A DNA stretch of 64,000 nucleotides from Streptomyces coeruleorubidus (GCF_008705135.1 NZ_CP023694.1:4259001-4323000); one strand, 5' to 3'; positions 47,058-56,321 are shown, numbered from the stretch's first letter. A program made the numbers and translations. The notes: generated by a model not told the origin, from the sequence alone.

Positions 47058-49451
47058 ATGACGCATCTCGACGCGGGTGCCCGGCCCGACTCCACGCGGC
47101 CGGCGACGGTCACCTCACGCGAGACCGGTCTGACCACGGCTCAGGTCGCCGAGCGGGTGGAGCGCGGCCAGGTCAACGACGTGCCGGTGCGCAGCAGCCG
47201 CTCCACCGTCGACATCGTCCGCGCGAACGTCTTCACCCGCTTCAACGCGATCATCGGCGTGCTCTGGCTGATCATGCTGGTCGTGGCGCCGATCCAGGAC
47301 AGCCTGTTCGGCTTCGTGATCCTCGCGAACACCGGGATCGGGATCGTCCAGGAGTGGCGGGCGAAGAAGACGCTGGACTCGCTCGCGCTGATCGGCGAGG
47401 TGCGTCCCACCGTCCGCCGGGACGGGGCCTCCGGCGAGGTCGGCACCTCCGAGATCGTCCTCGACGACCTGATCGAGATCGGGCCCGGCGACAAGGTCGT
47501 CGTCGACGGTGTCTGTGCCGAGGCCGACGGGCTGGAGATCGACGAGTCGCTGCTCACCGGCGAGGCGGACCCGGTCGTCAAGCGCCCCGGCGACCAGGTG
47601 ATGTCGGGCAGCTTCGTCGTCGCGGGCGGCGGGGCCTTCCAGGCCACGAAGGTCGGGCGGGAGGCGTACGCCGCGCAGCTCGCCGAGGAGGCGTCCCGGT
47701 TCACCCTCGTCCACTCCGAACTGCGCTCCGGCATCTCCACGATCCTCAAGTACGTCACGTGGATGATGGTCCCGACCGCGATCGGCCTGATCATCAGCCA
47801 GCTGTTCGTGAAGGACAACGCCTTCAAGGACTCGGTCGCCCGCACGGTCGGCGGCATCGTCCCGATGGTCCCCGAGGGGCTGGTCCTGCTCACCTCGGTC
47901 GCCTTCGCCATCGGCGTCATCCGCCTGGGCCGCAAGCAGTGCCTCGTCCAGGAGCTGCCCGCGATCGAGGGGCTGGCCCGGGTCGACACGGTCTGCCTCG
48001 ACAAGACCGGCACCCTCACCGAGGGCGGCATGGACGTCACCGGGCTGCGGCCCCTCCAGGGCGCCGACGAGACGTACGTACGCCGGGTGCTCGGCGCGCT
48101 CGGCTCGTCGGACCCCCGGCCGAACGCCTCCCTGAAGGCGATCATCGACGCCTACCCGGCCGTCGAGGACTGGCGCTGCACCCGGGCACTGCCGTTCTCC
48201 TCCGCCCGCAAGTACAGCGGCGCCGCGTTCTCCGAGGCCGACGGGGAGAGCAGCACCTGGCTGCTCGGGGCGCCTGACGTGCTGCTGCCCGACGACGACC
48301 CGGCCCTCGCCGAGACCGAGCGGCTGAACGAGCGGGGCCTGCGGGTACTGCTGCTCGCCCGGGTCGACCGGGACCTCGACGACCCGGAGGTGGCCGAGGG
48401 AGCGAAGCCCACCGCGCTGGTGGTCCTGGACCAGCGGCTGCGGCCGGACGCGGCCGACACGCTGCGCTACTTCGCCGAGCAGAACGTGGCCGCCAAGGTC
48501 ATCTCCGGCGACAACGCGGTGTCGGTCGGCGCGGTCGCCTCCAAGCTGGGGCTGTCCGGCACCACCGTGGACGCGCGCCGGCTGCCCGCCGAGCAGGAGG
48601 GGATGGCCGAGGCCCTCGACGACGGCACGGTGTTCGGGCGGGTCACCCCACAGCAGAAGCGGAACATGGTGGGCGCGTTGCAGTCGCGCGGGCACACGGT
48701 CGCGATGACGGGCGACGGGGTGAACGACGTCCTCGCCCTGAAGGACGCCGACATCGGAGTAGCGATGGGCTCCGGCTCGGAGGCCACCCGGGCGGTCGCG
48801 CAGATCGTGCTGCTGAACAACAGCTTCGCGACGCTGCCGTCGGTGGTGGCGGAGGGCCGCCGGGTCATCGGCAACATCACGCGGGTCGCGACCCTGTTCC
48901 TCGTCAAGACGGTCTACTCGGTGCTGCTGGCGATCCTGGTGGTCTGCTCGCAGGTCGAGTACCCGTTCCTGCCGCGCCACCTGACCCTGCTCTCGACCCT
49001 GACGATCGGCGTCCCGGCCTTCTTCCTCGCGCTCGCGCCCAACAAGGAGCGCGCGAAGCCGAACTTCGTGCGGCGGGTGATGCGGTACGCGATCCCGGGC
49101 GGGGTGGTGGCCGCGACGGCGACCTTCGCGACCTACCTGCTCGCCCGGCAGCACTACACGGGCGCGGGCGCCCTGGACGCGGAGACCAGCGCCGCGACGC
49201 TCACGCTGTTCCTCATCTCGATGTGGGTCCTGGCGATCATCGCCCGCCCCTACACCTGGTGGCGCATCGCCCTGGTGGCGGCGATGGCCGGGGCCTTCCT
49301 GCTGGTCCTAGTCGTGCCGTGGCTCCAGGACTTCTTCGCGCTGAAGCTGGTCGGCGTGACGATGCCGTGGCTGGCGGTCGGCATCGCGGTGGTGGCGGCG
49401 GCCACCCTGGAGCTCACCTGGAGGTGGGTGGACCGCCGCTTCCCCGCGTAG
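47058..49451 (+). CDS. P-type cation ATPase (CtpE-like)
   Basis: A 797-aa P-type ATPase without heavy-metal-binding N-terminal domain. The actuator loop contains LTGEADPV, the phosphorylation site is CLDKTGTLTEGG (about 314-325), the hinge is MTGDGVNDVLALKDADIGVAMGSG, and the membrane motif is VPMVPEGLVLL (PEGL). It resembles mycobacterial CtpE, a calcium-responsive importer, and its relatives; ion specificity is unproved. The ATG lies 7 nt after TACCGT, so it may be leaderless. It converges on the first secreted-protein gene with a gap of 6 bp. Confidence 0.93.
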   Translation: MTHLDAGARPDSTRPATVTSRETGLTTAQVAERVERGQVNDVPVRSSRSTVDIVRANVFTRFNAIIGVLWLIMLVVAPIQDSLFGFVILANTGIGIVQEWRAKKTLDSLALIGEVRPTVRRDGASGEVGTSEIVLDDLIEIGPGDKVVVDGVCAEADGLEIDESLLTGEADPVVKRPGDQVMSGSFVVAGGGAFQATKVGREAYAAQLAEEASRFTLVHSELRSGISTILKYVTWMMVPTAIGLIISQLFVKDNAFKDSVARTVGGIVPMVPEGLVLLTSVAFAIGVIRLGRKQCLVQELPAIEGLARVDTVCLDKTGTLTEGGMDVTGLRPLQGADETYVRRVLGALGSSDPRPNASLKAIIDAYPAVEDWRCTRALPFSSARKYSGAAFSEADGESSTWLLGAPDVLLPDDDPALAETERLNERGLRVLLLARVDRDLDDPEVAEGAKPTALVVLDQRLRPDAADTLRYFAEQNVAAKVISGDNAVSVGAVASKLGLSGTTVDARRLPAEQEGMAEALDDGTVFGRVTPQQKRNMVGALQSRGHTVAMTGDGVNDVLALKDADIGVAMGSGSEATRAVAQIVLLNNSFATLPSVVAEGRRVIGNITRVATLFLVKTVYSVLLAILVVCSQVEYPFLPRHLTLLSTLTIGVPAFFLALAPNKERAKPNFVRRVMRYAIPGGVVAATATFATYLLARQHYTGAGALDAETSAATLTLFLISMWVLAIIARPYTWWRIALVAAMAGAFLLVLVVPWLQDFFALKLVGVTMPWLAVGIAVVAAATLELTWRWVDRRFPA

Positions 49452-49457
49452 CCGGAG

Positions 49458-50312
49458 TTACCTCACGTCGACGTAGTCGCCCGTGGCGCTGACCGCCGGA
49501 GTGGTCGTCGTGCCCGCGAAGCTGAAGCGCCAGTAGCCGTCGTACTGGGCGGTGGCGGTGGCCTTCAGGTTGCCGTACTGGTCGGAGTACACCGTCTTGA
49601 CCGTGGTGTACGTACTGGTGCCGGCCTTGCGGAACTGGAGCTTGACCGGCTGGTTGGTGTAGCCGTGGTAGGCGTTGTCCTCCCAGTTGGCGCGGGACAG
49701 CTTGCCGGTGGACGTGATGGTCTTGCCCTTGTACACGGGCTCGGGGCCGGCGTTGACGGTCAGCTTGGAGTAGCGCTGGACCTTGACGGTGCCCAGGCCG
49801 CCCTGCTCTTTCTCGTCGCCGTCGCTGGTGACGGCCAGGGCGCCGGCGCCCCAGGTGCCGGCGTCGGAGTTCCACAGATCGCCGTCGGCCGGGCGGATGC
49901 TGATCACGCCCTTGCAGCTCAGGACGGTCGACGAGGCGGCGGTGCAGGTGGCCGGGTCGTCGCTGATGAAGACGTTGTCCGCGGTGTCCATCGAGGAGCC
50001 GTGGTAGATCAGCGGGCCGGTGGCGAAGTTGTCGGAGCCGGTGTCCAGGTCCGCCGCGTGCGTCACGGTGTAGGTGACGGGGACGCTGACGACGTTGGTG
50101 GTGCCGACGACGATGTTCCTGCCGCTGTTGACCTTGACGTCGGAGAAGGTGACGTCGAGGGTCGACGCGTTGGTGCCCGATTCGGCGTCGGCCGAGGCGG
50201 AGCCGAAGGCCGCCTTGCCCGAGGGCGCGTCGGCGGCCTGCGCGGCCGGAACGACGAGGGCGGAAAGGGCCAGGGCGCCGGCGACGGCGGCCACGGTGGC
50301 TCGGATGTGCAT
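49458..50312 (-). CDS. Secreted protein, tandem paralogue A
   Basis: A 284-aa exported protein. The signal peptide is MHIRATVAAVAGALALSALVVPAAQA. The middle region is beta-rich (LDVTFSDVKVNSGRNIVVGTTNVVSVPVTYTVTHAADLD). The C-terminal 95 residues (YSKLTVNAGPEPVYKGKTI, GKLSRANWEDNAYHGYTNQPVKLQFRK, DGYWRFSFAGTTTTPAVSATGDYVDVR) are nearly identical to those of the neighbour at 50527 and resemble secreted Ig-like adhesion or cell-surface domains. Two Cys in the middle may be disulfide-linked. Function unknown. ATG 50312 with GGGGAA upstream. Confidence 0.85.
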   Translation of the reverse strand: MHIRATVAAVAGALALSALVVPAAQAADAPSGKAAFGSASADAESGTNASTLDVTFSDVKVNSGRNIVVGTTNVVSVPVTYTVTHAADLDTGSDNFATGPLIYHGSSMDTADNVFISDDPATCTAASSTVLSCKGVISIRPADGDLWNSDAGTWGAGALAVTSDGDEKEQGGLGTVKVQRYSKLTVNAGPEPVYKGKTITSTGKLSRANWEDNAYHGYTNQPVKLQFRKAGTSTYTTVKTVYSDQYGNLKATATAQYDGYWRFSFAGTTTTPAVSATGDYVDVR

Positions 50313-50329
50313 GTGTTCCCCAGGTGGAG

Positions 50330-50375
50330 AAGTGATCTAGGAGTCTGTTGACTCACGCGATCAGATCCACGAGCC
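50330..50375. repeat. 46-bp upstream element, copy A
   Basis: About 90 percent identical to 51489-51534, at similar distances before the two paralogous genes. Shared core GGAGTCTGTTGACTCACG, then GATCAGAT. It probably contains the promoter, on the minus strand. Confidence 0.75.
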
Positions 50376-50462
50376 CGGGGGTGGGTTGTAGGCCCAGGTC
50401 CAGGCTTTACCGCCTCGTCCGCAATGCTTGACTCGCCTTGACTCGCCCATGAGAAATACGGA

Positions 50463-50498
50463 ACCGCCGGCCCCGGAACGGATTCCGGGGCCGGCGGT
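50463..50498 (-). terminator. Strong hairpin terminator after paralogue B
   Basis: Perfect 16-bp arms ACCGCCGGCCCCGGAA (50463-50478) and TTCCGGGGCCGGCGGT (50483-50498) with a 4-nt loop, 28 bp after the stop of the upstream paralogue on the minus strand, followed by a T-rich stretch. Confidence 0.85.
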
Positions 50499-50526
50499 GT
50501 CGTCCGTGTCGTGCGGGAGGACGGCG

Positions 50527-51435
50527 TTATCGCACGTCGACGAAGTCACCCGTGGCGTTCACGGCCGGCGTGGTCGTCGTGCCCGCGAACGAGTAGCGGA
50601 AGTAACCGTCGGTGGCGGCCTTGACGGTGGTCTTCAGCTCGCCCGTGGAGTTGGACGTGATGGTCTTCACCGTGGAGTAGGTGTCGGACCCCTTCTTGCG
50701 GAACTGGAGCTTCACCGGCTGGTTGGTGTAGCCGTGGTACTTGTTGTCGTCCCAGTTGGCACGGGAGAGCTTGCCGGTGACCGTGATGGTCTTGCCCTTC
50801 GTCACGGGCTCCGGGGAGGCGTTGACCGTCAGCTTCGAGTAGCGCTGGAGCTTGAAGGAGTTGGTCGGGTCCGTCACCGCGACACCGACGTTGTCCAGGT
50901 TCGGGTTCTCCGGGTCCTCGCCGTTGAACGCGACCGCGAAGCCCGCGGCCTTCCAGGAGCCGGCGTCCTCGTTCAGCAGCGCGAACGGGTCGATCTGGAC
51001 GGTGGCCTTGCAGTTGGCGACGGTCGCGGAGGAGTCCGTGCAGCTCGCGTCGTTGCTGTCGAAGAAGAAGACCGACTCGTCGAACGAGGCGCCGCGGTAC
51101 AGCTCGATGCCCGCGAAGAAGTCGGCCGCGTGGATGTCGACGTCCGCGCCGTGCGTCAGCTTGAAGGTGACGGGCACCTTCACCACGTTGGTGGTGCCGA
51201 CGGCGATGTTCTTGCCGTTGTTGACCTTGACGGAGGAGAAGGTCGCGTTCATGGCGTACGGCGTGCCGTCCTCCGCGGCGGCGAAGGCCGACCGGCCGGA
51301 GTCGGGGTGGACGACCTCGCTGGCGGCGGCGATGTCCGCGGGAACCTTCGGCTCGGCGGCCTGCGCGGCGGGCACGGCGAAGGCGGAAAGGGCCAGGGCG
51401 CCGGTGACGGCGGCCACAGTGGCTCGGATACGCAT
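50527..51435 (-). CDS. Secreted protein, tandem paralogue B
   Basis: A 302-aa exported protein and paralogue of the gene at 49458. The signal peptide is MRIRATVAAVTGALALSAFAVPAAQA. The central part (MNATFSSVKVNNGKNIAVGTTNVVKVPVTFKLTHGADVD) aligns with the other copy, and the C-terminal 95 residues are close to identical. The N-terminal mature region differs more and is longer. ATG 51435 with GGAGAAC upstream. Its own hairpin terminator separates the two genes. The family is unknown to me; surface or matrix role is inferred from export and the Ig-like tail. Confidence 0.85.
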   Translation of the reverse strand: MRIRATVAAVTGALALSAFAVPAAQAAEPKVPADIAAASEVVHPDSGRSAFAAAEDGTPYAMNATFSSVKVNNGKNIAVGTTNVVKVPVTFKLTHGADVDIHAADFFAGIELYRGASFDESVFFFDSNDASCTDSSATVANCKATVQIDPFALLNEDAGSWKAAGFAVAFNGEDPENPNLDNVGVAVTDPTNSFKLQRYSKLTVNASPEPVTKGKTITVTGKLSRANWDDNKYHGYTNQPVKLQFRKKGSDTYSTVKTITSNSTGELKTTVKAATDGYFRYSFAGTTTTPAVNATGDFVDVR

Positions 51436-51488
51436 GCGTTCTCCAGGTGGAGAGGGGCCCCGGCGCTCGTCGTCGGCTCCTGGGGCCC

Positions 51489-51534
51489 AAGTGATCGTGG
51501 AGTCTGTTGACTCACGTGATCAGATGCGCGAGCC
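51489..51534. repeat. 46-bp upstream element, copy B, with adjoining palindrome
   Basis: Second copy of the element at 50330. It runs directly into CCAAGC-GCTTGG (51533-51544), a perfect 12-bp palindrome that copy A lacks, which may give this gene extra control. Confidence 0.75.
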
Positions 51535-51555
51535 AAGCGCTTGGTTGTACGGCGA

Positions 51556-51610
51556 GTGAAAAATTTGTGTGGGAGTTTTCACCGAACAGCCAAACGCAAC
51601 AGCCAAACGC
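51556..51610. promoter_or_regulatory. AT-rich dyad and 13-bp tandem repeat upstream of paralogue B
   Basis: GTGAAAA (51556-51562) and TTTTCAC (51576-51582) form an inverted repeat with a 13-bp centre. Next comes AACAGCCAAACGC twice in tandem (51585-51597, 51598-51610). It is the most AT-rich stretch of the region, between the secreted gene and the end of the ATPase gene. Confidence 0.4.
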
Positions 51611-51629
51611 CACCGCATGCTTCAGCCGG

Positions 51630-54600
51630 TCAGTCGAACCACCGGTCCCGCGCCAGCTCCTCCGTCCGCGACGGATCCTCCAGCAGCGCCGCCACCTCGA
51701 ACCGCCGCGGCCACTGCCCCGCCGCCCACGCGAGCCCCGCGGCCACGCCCTCCAGCGTGGCGGCGTGCAGGACACCGTCGTCGGTGAGCCGCCAGTCCAT
51801 CTCCACGCCGTCGACGACGAGTTCCTCGTGCTCGATGTAGGAGGAGGGGGTGCGGGGGCCGAGCAGGACCCGGACCGGATCCGGGACTTCGTGTTCGGTG
51901 CCCTCGGAGGTGACCCGCCCCGTGACCGACTCGCTCAGGCGCCGTACCTGGAAGAGTTCGGCCAGGTCGGCGGCCCGGGACGGGCGGACCGGGAGCAGCG
52001 CGACGCCTTCCGTGAACGGCAGGAGATCGGGTGAGTCGCACACCACGGCGTCGGCCGCGTCCACGACCTCCACCCGGCCGTCGATGACGGCACGCAGCTC
52101 GTCCGGCAGGGTCACCTGCTCCGGGTCCAGTCCGGCCAGGGCCCCGTACAGCGCGTGCAGTTGGGCGACAGCCACCTCGCGCTCCGGGTCGGCGAGCCGG
52201 TCGAGGAGTTCGGCGGCACCGCCGGGCTCGTCCAGCAGCGCGGCGACGGACGTCCGCACCCCCAGCGCCCGCAGCACCTGCTCGTCGTCGAACCCGGTCG
52301 CGTCGGCCTCCTCGTAGAGACCGCGCAGCAGCGGGTCGCCGCCGGCGGCCCGCAGTCCGGCCGGGCGGCGGCCGTCGAGGACCGGGTTCCCGCGCAGCCA
52401 CCACGCCGTGTACGGCCGTACGACCTCGTGCGTGCCGTCCGGCAGCAGGACGCGCACGGGCTGCACGATCGCGTCCCGCAGGGGCGGCTGCGACAGCAGG
52501 GACAGGGCCTGGGGCCACTTGTCCTCGTCGACCAGGTCCAGATCCCGTACGGCGACGATCTCGGTGGCGACCGGCGGCACCGGGCTGTCCGGGAAACGGT
52601 CGAGGATGTCCTCCGCCCACACGTCGACCGCGTCCAGCAGGCCGGGGTCGTCGGGTTCGGCGAAGTCGCCCTCCCGCGGCTCCAGTTCGTCGGGGTCGAG
52701 GACGACGTCGGTGGCGCGGACGAGCGCGAAGTTCACCAGCACCCCGCAGGCCGCCAGCGGCTGCTCGCCCCACTTCGAGGCCAGCTCGGCGTCCACCGCG
52801 GCCAGTTCGCCCTCGCGCATGACCTGGGCGAACGGGCCGCCCGGGAAGACGAGTTCGCAGGCCGGGGCCGGTTCGCCGTCCTCGTCGGGCAGGGCGAGGG
52901 CACCGAGCCAGGGCTCGTCACCGGGCTCCAGACCGGCGTCCCGCACCAACGCGAGCACGGTGTCGGCCAGTTCCTCCGCGTCGAGGGTGTCCTCCTCCCA
53001 CAGCGCGCCGCCCTCGTCGTCGAGCGATGCGGCGACGGCGGCCCTGACCTGCGGGGTGGTGAGCACGGCGCGCGGGGTCGCGGGCAGGGCGCCCAGCTTC
53101 TCCAGGATGGGGTGCGCGGCGTCCGGATGGGCGACCTTCAGTCCGAGCCGGGCCAGGGTCTCCGGGTCGGTACCGGTGGCGTCGGGGCTGGGCAGCAGGA
53201 CCTGCCGGGGGCCGATCGTCGTACGTCCGTCCGCGAGCGGCACCGGCAGGCCCGACAGCCGGTCCGGGTCGAGCCCGGCCAGGCTGTCGTAGAGCCGCCG
53301 CCACCAGCCGGGCTCCTTCTCCAGCCCGGCCAGCCGGTCGATCGCGTCGGTCAGCGGCACGCGGGCGACGCCCAGGGTGCGCAGCTCCGCCCGGCGTTCC
53401 AGCCCGGCGGGCAGCAGGGTGGGCAGCACCTCGGCGAGCACCCGCACCGTGTCCGCGCCCGCGCCCTCGACGACCTCGGCGTCCCGGGGCCGCAGCGACT
53501 CGGGCGACTCCTCGTCGTCGTGCCCGTGGGGCTCGGCGGCGGGCGGCAGGAAGGAGGTGCGCGGCAACCGCTCCAGGATCGCCCGGCGCAGGGCGCCGTC
53601 CAGCTCGCCCTTGCCGAGCGGCCCGGGCACGAGGTCGATGAGACCGGTCGTCACCGGCCGCCAGTCGCCGAGGAGTTCGGCGTAGGAGTCGGCGGCGCGC
53701 TCGATCAGGAAGTCGGTCAGCGGACCGGGGGCGGCGTGCCGGCGGGTGGAGTCCAGCGGGAACGAGGCGATGAGCAGGGCCGGGACGCCGAGCGGCTCGT
53801 CGCTGGGCGTGGGGGCGTGCACGACCGGGCTGGTGCGGGGCCGGGCCGGGCTGCCGTCGGAGTCGACGGGCACGGCCCAGGTGACCGACCAGTGCGGGCG
53901 CAGCCGCTCCTCGACGGGCCGACCGGTGAGCAGCTCGGGGGTGAGGGGGCCGTGGGCGGCGCAGGTGCGCCAGTAGGTGACGCCGTCGCCGGAGTCGTCG
54001 ATGACGGTGAAGGGGCCGTCGGTGCGGCGGGAGATCGTCCGGGGGCTCTCGCCGTTGATCTCGACGACGACCTCTTCGAGACCGGCGAGGGTGAGCAGCA
54101 GCGCGTCGTCGACCGCCCGCAGCAGCCGTTCGGCGAGGTCGGCGGCGGGGGTGTCGCGCAGCGGCAGGATGACGGCGGTGTCGTACGGGTCCGGGGCGGT
54201 GCCCTCGGCGGCGAACGGCAGCCGCAGCAGCGGTACGTGACCGTCGCGCCGCCGGATCTCGTCCCCGAGGCCGGGGCTGTGCCGGGCGGTCTCGGCGGCC
54301 AGCTCCCGCGCCTCGGCCAGCGACCACCGCACGCCGCCGTGCCGGCCGACGACGGCGGGCTCGTCGGTGACGGCGAGGACGGCGGCGAAGCCGACGCCGA
54401 ACCGCCCGACGGCCTGCTCGTGGGTCTCCCGCTTCGCCGACGCGCGCAGGGTGGACAGCGACTCGACCCCGGCCGCGTCCAGCGGCGCGCCGGTGTTCGC
54501 GGCGACGAGCACACCGTCACGGAGGGTGAGCCGCAGCCGTCCGGGCACCCCGGCCCGGGCCGCCGCGTCGGCGGCGTTCTGCGCGAGTTCGACGACGAGC

Positions 54601-54761
54601 CGGTCCCGGTACCCGCCGAGGACGAGATCCTCCTCGGCGTTGGCGTCCTCACGGAACCGGGCGGGGCTGGTGGCCCAGGCGTCGATGACGCCGCGCCGCA
54701 GGCGTGCCGTACCGAACGGGTCGGCACCCTCGGCGGCGGGCCGCACGAACTTGCTGCTCAC
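51630..54761 (-). CDS. Sacsin/Hsp90-like GHKL ATPase, large hypothetical protein
   Basis: A 1,043-aa protein whose N-terminal 200 residues form a GHKL (Hsp90, sacsin, MutL) ATP-binding domain: RLVVELAQNAADAAARAG (N box with the Mg-binding Asn), DGVLVAANTGAPLDAAGVESLSTLRASAKR, and GRFGVGFAAVLAVTDEP (glycine-rich lid). The remaining 800 residues contain no motif I can name; they are rich in Asp, Glu, Pro, and Leu. Streptomyces copies are usually annotated as molecular chaperone Hsp90 or ATP-binding protein. GTG 54761 has GAGGAG 8 nt upstream. The function is not established; some sacsin-like ATPases occur in defence loci, but no partner genes are here. Confidence 0.85.
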   Translation of the reverse strand: MSSKFVRPAAEGADPFGTARLRRGVIDAWATSPARFREDANAEEDLVLGGYRDRLVVELAQNAADAAARAGVPGRLRLTLRDGVLVAANTGAPLDAAGVESLSTLRASAKRETHEQAVGRFGVGFAAVLAVTDEPAVVGRHGGVRWSLAEARELAAETARHSPGLGDEIRRRDGHVPLLRLPFAAEGTAPDPYDTAVILPLRDTPAADLAERLLRAVDDALLLTLAGLEEVVVEINGESPRTISRRTDGPFTVIDDSGDGVTYWRTCAAHGPLTPELLTGRPVEERLRPHWSVTWAVPVDSDGSPARPRTSPVVHAPTPSDEPLGVPALLIASFPLDSTRRHAAPGPLTDFLIERAADSYAELLGDWRPVTTGLIDLVPGPLGKGELDGALRRAILERLPRTSFLPPAAEPHGHDDEESPESLRPRDAEVVEGAGADTVRVLAEVLPTLLPAGLERRAELRTLGVARVPLTDAIDRLAGLEKEPGWWRRLYDSLAGLDPDRLSGLPVPLADGRTTIGPRQVLLPSPDATGTDPETLARLGLKVAHPDAAHPILEKLGALPATPRAVLTTPQVRAAVAASLDDEGGALWEEDTLDAEELADTVLALVRDAGLEPGDEPWLGALALPDEDGEPAPACELVFPGGPFAQVMREGELAAVDAELASKWGEQPLAACGVLVNFALVRATDVVLDPDELEPREGDFAEPDDPGLLDAVDVWAEDILDRFPDSPVPPVATEIVAVRDLDLVDEDKWPQALSLLSQPPLRDAIVQPVRVLLPDGTHEVVRPYTAWWLRGNPVLDGRRPAGLRAAGGDPLLRGLYEEADATGFDDEQVLRALGVRTSVAALLDEPGGAAELLDRLADPEREVAVAQLHALYGALAGLDPEQVTLPDELRAVIDGRVEVVDAADAVVCDSPDLLPFTEGVALLPVRPSRAADLAELFQVRRLSESVTGRVTSEGTEHEVPDPVRVLLGPRTPSSYIEHEELVVDGVEMDWRLTDDGVLHAATLEGVAAGLAWAAGQWPRRFEVAALLEDPSRTEELARDRWFD

Positions 54762-55229
54762 GTTCCTTCTCCTCATCGACGAGAGGACGAAGGTACCGCC
54801 TGGGGAGTAGGGGTGTGCGCGCCGTCCGGCCCTCGGGTCGGCCCTCGGACGCGTACGTCACGAAATCCGCCCATGCGGCCGGAGCGACGGCGAGCCGGGG
54901 GCCCTCAGGGGACGCCGCATGAGAAGCAACCCGCGTGCGTACTCCGGCGTCTGCAACAGCCTGTGGATGTTCAGCCCACCGGAACCCGACGGCCCGTGCT
55001 CCGGTGCCACAGGTGGTCTTCCCAAGGACCACAACGGTGAAAGAACCTCACCAAACCCCACCCCTGGCGCCCGCTCACCCGCCCGTGTGAACCTCGCCAA
55101 CTCGGCTGGTGTGGGGCCTGGTTGTCGGCCCTACTCTCGGCGCAACACAACCGCAGACATGCGACGGCCCTCGCCGGGACTGGCATCCCAGTGCGAGGGC
55201 CTGACCACCGAGGAAGTAGGAGCTTCCCG
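54762..55229. other. Intergenic stretch before the HTH gene, with hairpin
   Basis: No gene I can support; a frame from 54919 has poor coding character. A hairpin with 9-bp arms GGCCCTCGC (55166-55174) and GCGAGGGCC (55193-55201), with an inner GGGA/TCCC pairing, precedes the HTH start by 28 bp. From memory related HTH genes carry similar upstream hairpins. Confidence 0.4.
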
Positions 55230-56092
55230 ATGGATACGCAGAACCCTAGCGCGCCCCCGCACGCCCACACCCGGGTTGCCGGGAAGAAGCACCCGAACCG
55301 GCACCCTCACGCGGGCCTGGTTCACGACAACACCCGCCACACGACCCGCTTCACGGTGATCGGCAACCACCTCGCCCAGCACCCGGAGCTGTCACTGCTC
55401 GCGATCGGGCTGGGCGTCCACATCCAGTCGCTGCCGAAAGGCGCTCGCGTCGACATCAAGACCCTCGCCGCCCGCTTCCCCGAGGGAGCGACTCGTATCG
55501 CCGCCGCCCTGCGCGAGCTGGAATCCCACGGCTACCTGCGGCGAGAGCGCGAACGCGTCTCCAGCGGCCGGATCATCACCCGCACGATCTCCTGCAACCA
55601 GCCCGGACACCGGACCCCCGACGACCGGACCGTACGGCGAGCGCACCCGGCTCCGAAGAAGCGAGCCCCGCGCAAGCCCCTCCCCGCCGTACCGCAGCCC
55701 GCCTACCCCGCCCCCACCCTCCTCCAGCAGGCCACGGACCTCCTCGCGGACCTCCGCCGCCACGACCCCCGCCTGCTCCTCTCCGCCTGCGACGCCGCCC
55801 ACCTCGCCCCCGGCGTCGCAGCCTGGCTGGAGCGCGACGTCACCCCCACGGCCGTGCGAGACGCCCTGACCACCGACCTGCCACCCGAAGGCCCCGCCGC
55901 CCGGCCGCCCTCCTGGCCCACCGCCTCACCGCCCAGCTACCACCGCCGCCCCCGTTCCCGAGGCCTGCCTCACCACCGACCGCCCGGCCCCCACTCCAGA
56001 CCTGCGACGGCTGCGACCGCGCCTTCCGCGCCCCCGAACCCGGCCACTGCCGGGACTGCCGTACCACCGCACCACTCCGACGAAAGGCCTGA
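55230..56092 (+). pseudogene. Frameshifted helix-turn-helix / zinc-ribbon protein
   Basis: Residues from MDTQNPSAPPHAHTRVAGKK to about TDLPPEG belong to a Streptomyces winged-helix family (FTVIGNHLAQHPELSLLAIGLGVHIQSLPKGARVDIKTLAARFPEGATRIAAALRELESHGYLRRERE). Near 55892-55896 one base seems lost. The expected continuation (RRPAALLAHRLTAQLPPPPPFP, then a zinc ribbon with CDGCDRAF and HCRDCR) is read in a different frame and ends at TGA 56090-56092. In the original frame the ORF runs on to 56321 as the tail of the next gene. ATG 55230 has AGGAG upstream. Sequencing error is an alternative. Confidence 0.75.
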
Positions 56093-56101
56093 AGCCACCC
56101 C

Positions 56102-56321
56102 ATGGTCAGCTCGTCCCACGAGGCGATGCGCCGAGGGTGAGGCTCGGCGGGCCGCCGAAGACGTCCTGGAGGTTCTGGAGGTGCGTGACATCGACGTCCC
56201 CGAAGCGATCCGCGAGCGCATCGTCAGCTGCGATGACCCCGAGACTCTGCGCCGCTGGCACCGACGCGCCGTGATCGCCCCCTCCGCCGAGCAGATCTTC
56301 TCGGACGAGCAGGACAAGTAG
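56102..56321 (+). pseudogene. Rpn/PD-(D/E)xK recombination-promoting nuclease remnant with internal deletion
   Basis: ATG 56102 starts MVSSSHEAMRR, the N-terminus of a Streptomyces Rpn-type protein family usually about 300 residues long, but stops at 56138-56140. The C-terminal part of the same family (EARRAAEDVLEVLEV, DVPEAIRERIVSCDDPETLRRW, AVIAPSAEQIFSDEQDK) follows directly in another frame up to TAG 56319-56321. The nuclease core between them, some 200 or more codons, is absent, so this is a deletion scar. The C-terminal frame is joined to the frameshifted HTH gene upstream. Confidence 0.7.

Noticed and set aside
46130..48277. 715-codon plus-strand ORF spanning the methyltransferase and P-type ATPase
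   Set aside because: Crosses two real genes in another frame and has no recognisable sequence.
51630..55229. Defence-island hypothesis around the sacsin-like ATPase
   Set aside because: No nuclease, helicase, methylase or other defence gene accompanies it; the neighbouring Rpn gene is a deleted remnant.
54919..55359. ORF of 146 codons before the HTH gene
   Set aside because: Composition shifts along its length, no ribosome-binding site, and it overlaps the well-supported HTH start and its hairpin.
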